Of a DNA stretch of 64,000 bases, positions 37,877 through 49,353 are shown one piece after another. The position numbers and the translations under genes were made by a program. The notes beneath the pieces are model-generated. The model searched no databases, was not told the DNA's origin, and saw only the letters and a program-made list of their open reading frames with translations. This DNA is from Apiospora phragmitis (Eukaryota; Ascomycota; Sordariomycetes; Amphisphaeriales; Apiosporaceae): assembly GCA_038363925.1 (NCBI GenBank), contig JAQQWL010000002.1:3906001-3970000 (forward strand). Reading direction: 5' to 3'. How positions within the stretch are numbered: the first letter of the stretch is position 1; each line of letters begins with the position of its first letter.

Positions 37877-38895
37877 GGCTGTGACAGACTGCTGGTATTG
37901 GCGACGTCGAACGTAATGGGGATTATTGAAGAGAGATGTCGACGTCGTTGGTTGTGGGGGATTGAGAAGGCAAGGCTGGCGGGCGGTGGGTTGTTTGGGG
38001 AGAGAGCTTCACCAACCAGGCACCGTGGAGTTTGCGCGTTCGAGAGCTTCCTTACACCTGGACCTACAGCCTGGCCAACTAAAGTACGCTCGCTACAGGG
38101 GGCCTGGGTGCGGATTAGGTCAACCTAATCCGCACCACTGAGATGGCGGGGTCCAAGCTCCCAAGTACCTACAGTACCTAACGGTTAACCTCCAGTCCCT
38201 TCGTCCCCCACCCCGGTGTTTGGCAAGTTCCGTGCCGACAGAAGTGAGACTTGGTGAAGTGCCAACCTGACGGTGGGGGCTTGTTCTTTTAAGTCCTGGC
38301 AACACTCGAAATTTCTTCCGCAGCATGAGATATTGTTTCATCCAGAAGGTTATTCCAGAATGATCCCTTGAGCTAGGCTCACAAACTCGCTTCAAAAGTA
38401 TGGTTAATAGGAAATCGCGGATGGATCCAACGCTGACAACCACAAAAGCCGGAGTCACGGGCCAATGAGAGGCTGGCATCCTAGGCTGATGACCAATTCC
38501 CGTCCACCTCCGCTTGTTGGTACCTGAGACCGACAGCTCTTTTGACTTCCTGCCACCTATTCCATCATCCCACCATACACGAGATCTGGACAGCGAGATC
38601 CCCTAGCCCAACGATTATCTGCCATCAGGCTCGCGTTTCCTTGCATTCTCTCAAAGCTGAGTCATCGCAATAGGATGATGAATTCCCTATAGGTTTTCTT
38701 TCAAAGCCGCTTTGTCCCTGTTTCCCTTTGTGTGTATTTTCGAACAACCTCTACGAATCCGAGAGCATTGCCTTTATCTTTCTTTTTTATCACATATAAG
38801 TAGGGACTGAGGCCGCAGAATTACTCTACTCCGCCAATCCCGCAAAGTATAGAACATTGTGGCTTGCGCAGCTCCTGAAGGTGGTATCGTGAGCA
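37877..38895. promoter_or_regulatory. Divergent promoter region, proteasome alpha-2 / RING-CH genes
   Basis: A 1.0-kb spacer between divergent starts. It includes the perfect inverted repeat at 38107-38136. The last 250 bp upstream of 38896 is pyrimidine-rich and probably the 5' UTR of the RING-CH gene. Confidence 0.5.
38107..38136. promoter_or_regulatory. Perfect 14-bp inverted repeat, candidate operator
   Basis: Left arm GGTGCGGATTAGGT and right arm ACCTAATCCGCACC are exact reverse complements separated by two bases (CA). The palindrome lies 231 bp upstream of the proteasome alpha-2 start. It contains CGG and CCG triplets in inverted orientation with 16 bases between them, reminiscent of Zn2Cys6 factor sites. 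The symmetry is seen directly; the regulatory role is inference. Confidence 0.55.
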
Positions 38896-39874
38896 ATGGA
38901 CTACCATGCAGCAGAGGCCAACGGCCCTGGCACCCCCAACCCTGGAGATGACACACAAACGCAAGGAGATCATATCGACCCAGAACACGACCCTAATGCC
39001 CGCCAGTGCCGCTTTTGTCTTGAATATGTATCGCCAAGGTATGAGCGAGGCATCGGTCAGCTCTTTGGAAACCGCCCAGCGAAGAGGGTCTACTACAGCG
39101 AAGACGATGGAGGATATCTGATATCACCCTGCATGTGCAAAGGCGGTCAGCGATATGTCCATGAAGGCTGCCTGCAGCAATGGAGATACAACATGGCTGG
39201 CACGGATAACCAGTTTCAGTGCCCGACTTGCCAATACCAGTATCAACTGGAAAGGATGACGTGGGCGAAGAGGCTTCGAAGCCCTATCCTTGCCTTCGTG
39301 CTTGCTGTCTCAATAGTCATGTTCAGTATCTTCTTGCTCGGCTTCGTCGCGGACCCTATCATCAGTCTGTGGCTGGATCCTGTATCAACCGTCGGAGAAG
39401 GCATTGGCTTTTTCGAGTCAGATGTTGAGGATGAATTTCCACTGGGAGACCTGGACGAAAAAGGATGGTCGGTCCACTTCGTCAAGGGGATGTTTTCCTC
39501 GGCCTGCTTGGGTTTGTGAAGGCATTCTTCGCCATGGGTCCTTGGCAATGGTGGAATTTGCGGACTTCAGGCGTTATCGGCGGTGGTGCGAGACGCCGTG
39601 GAGGCACTGGGCGTGATCGAATGGAGAACATCAACCTGTATCTCGTCCTGATCGGCGTGTTCACATTTTTCTGGGTAAGCATGCACTACTCATCCCCTCT
39701 CTGTTTTGGAACTTATTACTAACTGTCAATCTCTAGGCTGTCTGGACAGGAACTCGAAAATGGACCCAACGCACATTAGACATGGCAAGCCAGAGAGTTC
39801 TAAATGTGCAGAAGGATGAGGAAGACGAGGAACAGCCCCAGGCTGAAGCTCCAGAGTCGAGGAAAGACCAATAG
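38896..39874 (+). CDS. RING-CH (RINGv) membrane-anchored E3 ubiquitin ligase-like protein
   Basis: Exon 1 38896-39674, intron 39675-39736 (GTAAGC...CTCTAG), exon 2 39737-39874; about 305 aa after repair. A RING-CH zinc finger (C4HC3) is clear: QCRFCLEYVSP, SPCMCKGGQRYVHEGCL and FQCPTCQYQY (about residues 36-115). Hydrophobic segments follow: ILAFVLAVSIVMFSIFLLGF, a second near GLLGFVKAFF and a third at YLVLIGVFTFFW. It is thus a MARCH-like multi-pass membrane protein that would transfer ubiquitin to membrane substrates. The frame breaks at 39486-39496 (a GGGG and a TTTT run): one missing base converts KGMFSSACLGL-stop into KGMFFLGLLGFVKAFFAMGP, which resembles the family. The C-terminus is acidic. 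Confidence 0.82.
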
Positions 39875-41219
39875 CTCCCGAGTATATTTCCTGTCCGATA
39901 ATATCGCAGTCATTGCACTGGCATCGTCTTTGCCGTTGCCCGCGTTCTCTGGTGGCCGACGTGACTGTCTCTTACCTATCCATGCACACTCTTAAGTTGC
40001 CACGAAGATGCTCTTCCATATCGTGTCAACTAGTCTGTGTGCAGATATTGAGTGCCTTGTGATTGTCTTTTAGCTAGGCGTCTTGTCTATGCTTCTCCAG
40101 ACTCGGTCCTTGGCCATCGGTTGATGTAGCCTCACTGTCAGCAGCTCTTTGGAGTTTCGCTGTCATGACTTCAGCTTACTCCTTACGGGAACGATACAAG
40201 CAGAAGCCTGGCCAGACCGATACATACATGTCCTGAAATTGCCTTTCTTATGATACAGAGGGTTTATATACAAAGCAAGTGACTCTTAAAAAAAAGGAAA
40301 AAGCCCGGGACTGTCCTAAATTACCTAGCCATGAATCGAAGAATAAAATTGCATTTCCATAAGTTACTGAATGGCATCATCTCGAGCAAAATTATATGTA
40401 TGATTGAAGGCAATGCGTATGCAATGCATCAAATAGCTTTCTGGGGTCATGTCACCAAAAGAGGCTAGAGTCCGATCAGGATCCAACTCGAAAGCGGGTC
40501 GGCCACTCCTGCCGCTGTCAGTCATGATTGGCAGAATCGTTAATGACTTGGGGACAGAAGGTTGGAACTTGGGAGGGTCCAGATCCCAAACTAACAGGCT
40601 GTTAATTAAATTATTCACACCTTCGGCTGATCATCCGCTGCAGTTGGGTGGAAACATTTGTGATCTTATCTGCTGCGCTGTAATAATCACCACCCTGTCA
40701 TCACTGCTGGAAATAAAGTGATGGAGCTTCGCTGATTGGCCTTGTCCACTTGTCTGTTTTAACATCTGTGGACGCGATAGCAGCTCAGCTTTGTTTTTGG
40801 GTGGTCGCTTCAACCCCTTTGTCGTATTTGCGCCTACGATTTTGACTTCGCAGTGCCTCCCCCACGGCCTGTCTGGCCGCTACCACCACCCGGAAGCAAG
40901 CAGCATCGCCCAGTTCTTCGTCGTTGACGGAGTCAAAGGGGATACTATCGCTACATCCTATCTTCAACCAAGACAATCGACCCGAGTCAATCGCATTCCC
41001 CGACGTACGGTACAGCAGCAGCGTATAGTTGCAGACAGCTTTCAATTGCGGGTTACCGTCCGATACGGCAAATTACAGGATAGCTTGGCGCAAAGTCTCG
41101 CACACGATCAAATAGCACAGCTGGCAGGTCGCCTATCCGACCAGCCAAACCCGACTTCTTCGTTATTCGATTCCTCCACTCGTTTCCTCTGAGGCCTTCG
41201 GTCTCTTCCACGAATCGCA
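39875..41219. other. Intergenic spacer, 1.3 kb
   Basis: 3' flank of the RING-CH gene and promoter of the mannosyltransferase gene. An 84-codon minus-strand frame at 40364-40618 lacks any recognisable motif. Nothing else is seen. Confidence 0.45.
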
Positions 41220-42280
41220 ATGCACTTCGCATACCCTGCGAGGAAAAGCTCGAATCCGCCGCCGTTCCTGCCACGATCCTCTAGAATATCGGCGTTGCGG
41301 AGGAACAGATTAAAGCTCGTTGCGGTTGCAGGCTTGAGCATCATATTCTTGCTCTGGCTCTTTTCCGGCAGTAAAACAAAAGCCAGTCCTCAGCGCATCA
41401 TCACAGGGAACCCCCCAGTGGTAATCGTCACCGCATTTGAGGAGAAAACAGTCGGGTCCGAGTTCATAAGAAATGCCAAATCCAACAGAAGGGAATATGC
41501 AAAAATGCATGGTACGGAGCAAAAAGAATCGCAACATTCATGGCGCAAAAGATTACTGACATGGCACTCCAGGCTACAAGACTCACCTTGTATCGGCGAG
41601 CGACTATGACCTGAATGGCTCGCCCCTCTCTTGGGCAAAGGTGCCGGCGATGAGGCACGCCATGGCCAAGTACCCCAACGCAAGGTTCTTTTGGTACTTG
41701 GACCAGAACTCGTTGATCATGAACCCTTCCCTTAAGGTTGAAGACTATGTGATGAGTGCCCGCAAGTTGGAGGCCAACATGATCAAGGATCTGCCGGTCG
41801 TACCTCCGGACAGCATCATCAAGACCTTCTCTCACTTGAAGGGAGATGACGTTTCATTTGTGCTCACACAGGACAAGGAAGGCCTATCATCTGGTAGCTT
41901 CATAATACGCAATGGTGACTGGGCCGAGTTCTTCTTGGATACTTGGTTTGATCCATTATATCGAAGCTATAACTTCCAGAAAGCCGAGACTCATGCCTTG
42001 GTAAGCCCCCTAGTCTCAATCTTACGAGGTCTTGCCGCTTACGTGCAAACAGGAACATATCGTGCAGTGGCATCCCACCATACTGTCTAAACTTGCCATC
42101 GTGCCGCAGCGATTGATCAACGCCAATAGCAAGAGCGGTCAAGGCGACCAGTACAAGGAAGAAGACATCGTTGTGCGCTTTCCCGGGTGCACTACTGGAT
42201 CATCTCTAAGTGAAGTGCAGTGCGAGGAAGAGGCGAAGCGATTCCTGCCCCAATGGCAAAAGGCATTTGGACTTTCTTAA
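41220..42280 (+). CDS. Golgi alpha-1,6-mannosyltransferase, GT34 family (Mnn10/Mnn11-like)
   Basis: Three exons, 41220-41511, 41573-42000 and 42053-42280, yield 315 aa in an unbroken frame. It is a type II membrane protein: a short basic cytosolic tail, one signal anchor (LVAVAGLSIIFLLWLFS, about residues 33-50), then a lumenal catalytic domain. GT34 features are PPVVIVTAF at the start of the fold, the sugar-nucleotide-binding FFWYLDQNSLIMNP (LDQ in place of the DxD of Mnn10, as in Mnn11-type proteins), SSGSFIIRNGDWA and EHIVQWHPTI. It probably adds alpha-1,6-mannose to N-glycan outer chains in the Golgi mannan polymerase complex. Mnn11 is the closer paralogue by the LDQ motif, but this is not certain. 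Confidence 0.88.
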
Positions 42281-43668
42281 GCGATGGCTGGACTGGGCGC
42301 GATTATGAAGCGGCTGACGGGACATTGACTCTTACGAAGACCATGGACGAGGGCACGCAAAGCGAAGGGTGTACGTAGCTGGGGTGGCTCCACCAGCAAC
42401 TTAGCGTTTGATGCGTTTGGGGCATCTGTTGGGATCTATACACTTAGATATGGCGCTTTTCGGGGGGGGGCCGCAATGTGTTTGGCATGCGGCTTGTAGC
42501 ATTTGCATTTACACGGCGGCTAGAGTGTAGGAAGTATACTGAATATTGACTTCTTACTTCAATGTTAGTTGTAACTGGCCGGCTTGGCCCATGGGCGTAT
42601 AACCTTGCACAACATGCTTGCTTGCGAGGTAAAACCACATGGCGGGATGGGAAAATGCCAATCAAGTGAGCAACATGAGATATGTAGAGTACGTGATGCT
42701 CGAGCCTCGTAGTTTTGATTGCGGATCTCCAGTCTCGAGGTGGTACGACACTGTCCACTCGAGAACGAGAATACCGCCGTCCTCGGCACCTCCAGAGATT
42801 TCTTGTTGCTGTAGAAGGAAGAACAGGGAGGCCAGGGCGTGTAGAAAACATTGGAAACTTTAAATTACCATGAATCGCCCGAGAACTCTGGAAAATCGTC
42901 AGTCTGCTTGCGAGCCACGATATATATGGCGTATTGGTAGATCTGGATGCGATGAATGCGACGCAAGGGTAGGCTTGCCGTCGACAGTAGCCAGTTAGAT
43001 TGCCGAGAAATGTCAGCTGTGCTGGTGCGACCGACTGACCTCGGATCAGATAAGATCAGATAACTCGCACTCGCAGAGCCGAGCTTAGCCTACTGGAGCT
43101 GTGGCCCCCGATCCATTGACTTACAAGTTTCCATCCATGCTGGCGCTATGAAAACTATGTTGATCAGGCAAGTCAAACCCGCATCCCCGTTCAACGTGGG
43201 ACTGCAGCCCGACTGGGACACACTGTCCGTTGGACCTAAAGACAGTTTCCCGGCTCATTGGCTGACAACTTGTCACCCATGCCTTCTGGTGATGGGGATT
43301 CCCTTTGTTCTCTCTAGTCTGCATGTGAAGATTGATTGCCTGGGTGACTTGCTTTTCAGTAGCGTACAAGGAGACGAATCGGGAAGGGGTGCGGGTGCGG
43401 GTAAGCGGCTTCGCAGAACCCCCGAGATAAATGTACAGACACATCCCGAACTTGCCCAGCTCTCTTTCCAGTCAGTCAAGTAAATCGAATCAACCACCAC
43501 TACTGAACAACACACTTCGAAGAACCTCTTCACACTTGGTTTCATCTCTGCCATCCCCACAACGCGCGTCCAATCCATCATCATCCTGCCCGTGCGTGAT
43601 ATACCAACTCACGTCAGTGAGGGCCATACTCCAGAGAAGCACCCCATCTGGGGATAAGTGTCGCAATC
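42281..43668. other. Intergenic spacer, 1.4 kb
   Basis: Located between two co-directional genes. Short open frames only. The last 200 bp is rich in TCTCT/CCAT and probably the 5' UTR of the lyase gene. Confidence 0.45.
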
Positions 43669-45527
43669 ATGCCCGGCTCTACGCGCATGCCCATCAGCCT
43701 GCGAGAAAGCTTCGAGAGGGTGAAGCGGAACCGGCCGGCGAACTCGCTGGCTTTGATCAACCTTGATCTGTAAGTCGAAGCATCCCGTCTGCTCCTGTGT
43801 TTTCCTCCTCTCGGTCGGAGCCAAGAGGAAACGCCCGCCGTGCTAACCCGGCCTTCCCGCCTTCTATAGGGTACGCAACGTCGTCTTCTTCTTCTTCGTC
43901 TGGCGCATCATCCGACGCACTTTCTGGAAGCTGAAGGGCCGCGGTCTCTTTGGCGCCATTGCCGAGCTATATACGGACCTTCGCCGAATCCTCTATGGCT
44001 ACTTCCTGCGCGCCCCGGGTGTTCGCACCCAAGTGAAGAAGCAGGTCAACGAGGCCCTCTCTCAGATGCAGGGCAAGATGATCCCGGCCGGCCAGACCCG
44101 ATACCTGAGCTTGCCGAAAGAGCCGTGGACCGATGATGCCCTGCGCACCGAGCTCGAGACCCTCGCCAACATGGACCACACGCGCTGGGAGGACGGGTTC
44201 GTGTCGGGCGCCGTCTACCACGGCGAGGACGACCTGTTGAAGCTCCAGACCGAGGCGTACGGCAAGTTCACCGTCGCCAACCCGATCCACCCGGACGTTT
44301 TCCCCGGCGTGCGGAAGATGGAGGCCGAGGTTGTGGCCATGGTGCTGTCCCTGTTCAATGCGCCCCCTAATGCAGCTGGTGTTTCGACGAGCGGTGGCAC
44401 AGAGAGTATCCTCATGGCTTGCCTGAGCGCAAGGCAGAAGGCATATGTGGAGAGGGGTGTTGCAGAGCCTGAGATGTAGGTTGGGAACTCGCAAAGAGCC
44501 CAATTGTCACCGTTTGGATTACTGATAAAGAAGTAGGATCCTGCCCGAAACAGCCCACACGGCCTTCCACAAGGCTGGCGAGTACTTCAAGATCAAGATT
44601 CACCTTGTCGCATGTCCCGCCCCCTCTCACCAGGTCGATGTCCACCGTGTATCCCGCCTCATCAACAGCAATACCGTTCTCCTTGTGGGCTCGGCCCCCA
44701 ATTTCCCCACGGCATCATCGATGACATATCGGCACTGTCCAAGCTGGCCGTCAAGCGCCGCATCCCCTGCATGTAGACTGCTGCTTGGGGTCGTTCCTGG
44801 TTCCCTTCCTCGAAAAGGCCGGCTTCGAGACCGAGCCCTTTGATTTCCGCCTCAAGGGTGTCACGTCCATCAGCTGCGACACGCACAAGTACGGCTTCGC
44901 CCCCAAGGGCAACTCGACGGTTCTGTACCGTACACAAGAGCTGCGCACATACCAATACTTCGTGTCGCCCGACTGGAGCGGTGGTGTGTATGCGTCCCCC
45001 GGCATTGCCGGGTCGCGGCCCGGTGCCCTCATCGCCGGCTGCTGGACGTCGATGATGCGCGTGGGCGAGCCGGGCTACGTGGACGCCTGCGTGCAGATCG
45101 TCGGCTGCGCCAAGAAGATCGCCGAGCACATCACGACGACGTCGCCGCCCCTGTCGGCCGAGCTCCAGATCATCGGCCGCCCCCTCGTGTCCGTCGTCGC
45201 CTTCACCGCCCGCAACCTCAACATCTACGACATCGCCGACGCCATGTCCGCCAAGGGCTGGCACCTCAACGCCCTCCAGAACCCGCCCGCCATGCACATC
45301 GCCGTCACGCGGCCCATGGTCAAGGTCTGGGGGAAGCTCGTCGCCGACCTCGAGGCCGTCATCGAGGCCGAGCGCGAGAAGGAGCGCGTCCGCGCCGTCG
45401 AGGGCAAGGCCAAGGGCGCGGCCACGGGCGACAGTGCGGCGCTGTACGGCGTGGCGGGCAGCTTGCCCAACAAGACCGTTGTCGTCGATCTGGCGACCGG
45501 CTTCTTGGATCTCTGTACAAAGCTTGA
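43669..45527 (+). CDS. dpl1: Sphingosine-1-phosphate lyase (PLP-dependent)
   Basis: Exons 43669-43769, 43870-44475 and 44537-45527; about 566 aa. The enzyme splits phosphorylated long-chain bases into a fatty aldehyde and phosphoethanolamine in the endoplasmic reticulum. Near the N-terminus a membrane-proximal hydrophobic stretch spans the exon 1/2 junction (LVRNVVFFFFVWRI). PLP-fold motifs are SGGTESILMA, PETAHTAFHKAGEYF, and SCDTHKYGFAPKGNS, whose Lys is the Schiff-base residue. Three single-base losses break the frame: the C-runs 44705-44708 (expected NFPHGIIDDI) and 44764-44767 (expected RIPLHVDCCLG), and a base at about 45511-45514, where FLDLLYKA-stop is expected. Without the last repair the frame runs on to 45615 with non-homologous residues. 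Everything else is conserved, so sequencing error is the best explanation. Confidence 0.92.
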
Positions 45528-46563
45528 ATATCTTTTCTTTTATTACCCTGATGGAAGCATCTGTTTGTATGCTGGAGTTAAAGGGGGCGCATTTGAACTG
45601 AGTTTTGGAAGGTGATGGGTGGAAATATGTTTATACGCGCAGACAACTCTCGCTCTCTCTTATCCTTGACCCGTATATTCCTATCACTCATTGCTAGTTG
45701 TAGTGGTTGGAAGCTTGTGGCAAAACGTTAAGACGCATGTATTATTCAATACAACAGAAACAAACATAATACATTTAACATGGTCTGAATACATGCCCAA
45801 TTCTAGAGATGCCCTAGGTATGGTGGTAGCAAATGCAGTTTGAAACTTGCACCAAAGATATAAAGGGGGGTCCCCAACCCTCCTTTCCTGGACCCTTCGG
45901 CCCCCGAGAACGCTGTGTGTGTGATATGAGCGTGTGTGCAAACATGATAGTTTCTCCTATTCTGAATCCCGAATCCAGCCACCCGCGCGTGCCTCGCCCG
46001 AACATGAGTATCGTCCCATATTGTCAAGCAAAGCTATGTATTCAGTCATACCACCCACCGCCCCCGTTGATCCTACAACCCGTCGATGGTGGAATTTGAC
46101 CACCTCCCCATTGCAAACCAAACGATTTGTGTGTGTTTTCGATCTTTCCTCTCAGCTAGTTCGAATAGACCCGTTCTTCCCCCCCCCCCCCCCCCCTCTA
46201 TATAGAGCCCAATGATAAAAGCTTCCACATCTTTCCTCTTCTCTTATCCTCTCCTTGGAGACCCTGAAACATCTTTGGTTTATGAAAAAACTTCCGACCG
46301 GGTCAAGTCGCTTTTGGACATTATCGTCTCATGTTCTTGTTCTTGGGGGATTATACTTGCACGACAAGATGGCATGGGCTCTCCTAATGGTGGCCAGTAC
46401 TGATCTTATCCTGCGTACGTTGAGAAGAGTGCTCGTTCACCATGGAAGCAGTATCGCCGACCTGCTTACGCTCAGAAATTTCGGTGGCAAACGTTTTGAG
46501 CCGCTTAATGTTCTGTCTCGACGCCAATCCTCGGGATAACCACTCCCTCATGACTGCTGATTG
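45528..46563. other. Convergent intergenic spacer, 1.0 kb
   Basis: Between the 3' ends of the lyase and kinase genes. It contains a run of 18 C at 46179-46196 next to a CTATATATAG box. No gene is supported. Confidence 0.5.
46179..46196. repeat. Poly-C run (18 bases)
   Basis: Uninterrupted homopolymer of 18 C. The exact length is unreliable in any assembly and especially in this one, which shows indels at much shorter runs. Confidence 0.85.
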
Positions 46564-48146
46564 CTATTGCAAAGGTTCCGAAGAGCTGGAAAGGCGGTTG
46601 AGATGTAGATAGACATTGGTACCGTACCTGAGACAGATATCATTGTTAGCATCATGTGCATAGTCGTAGTTTGTATTCGCATTAACTCACCCTTCCATGC
46701 TGATCAGCTTCAAATCGCCCCCTAAGTAGCGAGCATAAAGTCGTGAGATAGGTAAGCCGTAGCCGAACCCGGCCATTGGTGCCTTGAAATCGCTCTTATC
46801 GAAGTCGGGGTCCAAATTCGGGTGCGGTCGACGGTGGTATACATATAAGTCCAAACCAGCGGTATGGCGCTACGGGGGATACCTCCCCTTCGTCCGATAT
46901 CTTGATGGTGATGTCTTCTCTGCCTTCGGCTACTATGACTTTGGTGACGGGGGAACTCCTGCTTGTCCTGGCCGTGGGTCTCGACCACGGCGCGCAGAGA
47001 GTTCTTCAACGTCTCGAAGAGCATGTGCGACAGATGGCCGGGCACGTACATGAAGTTCAAGTTGGGGTTGCAGACGAGCTGGATCTTGGGCGCTTCGAAG
47101 AGGCCGTAGTGGTCCTCGCACACGAACCGGGCGTTCTCGATGGCCTCCTGCGCGAGGTCCCGCACGTTGGTCTTGGTGCAGATGATGCCGACGTAGGTGG
47201 GGTCTCGGTGGTGGCTCTGGTCCGTCAGGGCGATGTGCTGGCCTATGAGCATGCGGATGCCTATCCGGGACATGTAGAAGCGGTCGAGGAAGGACTGTAT
47301 GTTGTTGTCGATCTGCATTCGCTGGCGCTTGCGCTTGTACTCGAGGATGCCCTGCGCCATTGTCGTCACCACCCCGTCGTGCCGCCTCTTGATCTTGTTC
47401 AGCGTCTGCGAGAACTTCTGGTTGTAGGCCTGCAGGTCGGGCGGCCAGTCGCCGGAGTCGTCGACCATAGCGAAGTATCTCCGGGCCGCGTGCTGCTTCT
47501 TGCCCCCACTGCTGGTCTCGTTCATGGAGGCGTACTGGCCTGCCTCCAAACTGGGGTTGGGCGTGGCCTCGGACAGCATGGCCGAGGTCTTGCCGTTGAA
47601 GCGACCGGGCTTTAATAATCGCTCCCTTACTTGTTTGTCGAGGTCTGGCCGTGGAAGCGTGGTGATTTCCTGTTGTCACATGTCAGGGTCCGTGAGCTCA
47701 GCCTAAAGAAGTTGCGACCGCAACGATGGGAGGGGTGCTGTGTGTGTGGTGTTACTCACCTCAAAAGATTGTGCATACCAGTCCGCCACCCGTTTGACCG
47801 AGGGCATGTCGCTGAGGCCATCCGGGAGGGTGTTGAGCTCCTCTACTCGATGTGCAAGACGGATTGGGAGTTCTTCAGCGAGGAATTGCGAGGCTCGGAA
47901 TAGAGTTCCTGTGGGAGAGGCTGGTGGGTTAGCATGCCAAGCAAGCGATGGAACAGCAAAGGGCGCAAACAGTGCCCGAATTGATGATGCTTGAGGAGTG
48001 ACAGGATGCATTTTCTTTCTTTGGAACTCACCGATCGAGGGCTTCTCGCCGAACTGGACCATCTGCCTCAAGCTCACCCCAGTGGCCGGGAAGTTTGCAT
48101 AGTGACGGATAGTATCCATCAGCTGGGTGGAAGCTTTCCAAGACAT
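46564..48146 (-). CDS. Mitochondrial pyruvate dehydrogenase (acetyl-transferring) kinase
   Basis: Exons 48146-48032, 47908-47760, 47669-46691 and 46627-46564; about 435 aa after repair. It phosphorylates and inactivates the E1-alpha subunit of the pyruvate dehydrogenase complex in the mitochondrial matrix. Family landmarks: [20 protein letters not shown] at the N-terminus, [15 protein letters not shown], and GHKL-type ATPase boxes [14 protein letters not shown] (N-box), DEGGGIPRS (G1 box) and [18 protein letters not shown] (G2 box), ending in [15 protein letters not shown]. Three indels break the frame of exon 3: one extra G in 46949-46953, one missing C in 46885-46888 and one missing G in 46820-46822. 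All three repair to conserved motifs. It is a PDK/BCKDK-family protein; the pyruvate rather than branched-chain enzyme is favoured. Confidence 0.9.
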
Positions 48147-49353
48147 GATGGGGGATTATGGCTCTGGGAAGGAGCCGCCAGTGCTGCTGAAGACCGGCCG
48201 AGTCTGGAGGATGCTCAGGAAAAGCGCGAAAAGGGGCATTGGTGTTCCATGGAGAGAGAAGTTGGAGTGTTGTATGAGCCAGGCCAGGTCGTGTGATACG
48301 TACTTTACTGAAGTGTACGTACGGGCTTCGCTTCGGCAACAAGGAAAGTTGAATAGCAGCTTTAAAAGGATAATGGGAACTCTATGCCGAGTCCAGTCGA
48401 GCTAAGAGCACCCCTGTTCAAAGCCTTCAGGCCCATGCTGGACCCCGCGATTGACTATGACGGAACACGGACGTACACTCTACCGAGGTTCTATAACAGG
48501 GCATTTCATAGGCCTAGAGGCTGGCCTTAGTGACTCGGTGGGTAATATGCTCATGCTATGCGGCATTATGAGAGAGAGGTAAAGCACCTGGGTATCACAC
48601 TAAGTCGACTACCGACACTTACCGCTACGAGTGAACAGTCCTTATTACTACCTTACTTACTCGGCATGGGGGTTTCTCGCCAAAAGGGGGCTAGTTTCTG
48701 GGTCTTCTATAGAAATTTTGCAAGTATAGAACCTGAAGCTGATGAAGCTTACCCCCACATGTGCGCAGCTGCAACTGTGAGTCTCAGATCTAGTGTTCTC
48801 AGGCGCGAACACACATCCTGTCTTCCGCCTGCGCGAAATGAGAGACAGCAACGGATGACGTAAAGTAAAGCCACCACCCCCCATTGCTGCTTATCTAAGG
48901 TATATGACTCTGGAGCATCAAAGGTGCATCCTATTTCCAGCTTTGCCGCGACAGTCGATCAATCAAGTGTGTAGGCTGCGAATATACTGGTAGGACGTCA
49001 CTAATAAAAACACCTGGGAGCCTATGCCGATTCACTGGGATTGGAGGTTCCGGCGGTGTGCATTGGCCAATCCACTCGCTATGCTGCTTGTGGCTCGCCA
49101 GGCCAAAACTTCATCAGGTGCAACTCAATCACTCCAGATTGAATTGAAGCCATCTTGGCCTAACGTAAGAAAATGCAGCCGTGACATGTAAATAAAAGAA
49201 CCGAGGCAACAGCAACGACAGCCCAATCTGATTCGCTCGCCTTGATCATCCAAACTACTCAATCCAACTTGCATGCATCATTGGCATCCATCCAGTCGCC
49301 ATCTATTTGCATCCTTATATTGTACACCATTCTGTACACGCCACTCGCGCCTG
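48147..49353. other. Divergent intergenic spacer, 1.2 kb
   Basis: Should hold promoters of the mitochondrial kinase gene (minus strand) and the coiled-coil gene (plus strand). No other feature is recognised. Confidence 0.45.

Noticed and set aside
40364..40618. 84-codon minus-strand frame
   Set aside because: No homology-like motif and no supporting exon structure; it lies in the 3' flank of the RING-CH gene.
43967..44503. Minus-strand open frame of 178 codons
   Set aside because: Antisense to the PLP-fold part of sphingosine-1-phosphate lyase; no independent motif.
44690..45615. Sphingosine-1-phosphate lyase as a true pseudogene
   Set aside because: All three breaks are single missing bases, and the catalytic region and codon pattern are fully conserved. 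The same type of break occurs in unrelated essential genes nearby.
46902..47615. Plus-strand open frame of 237 codons
   Set aside because: Antisense to the PDH kinase exon 3, which carries recognisable ATPase boxes on the minus strand.
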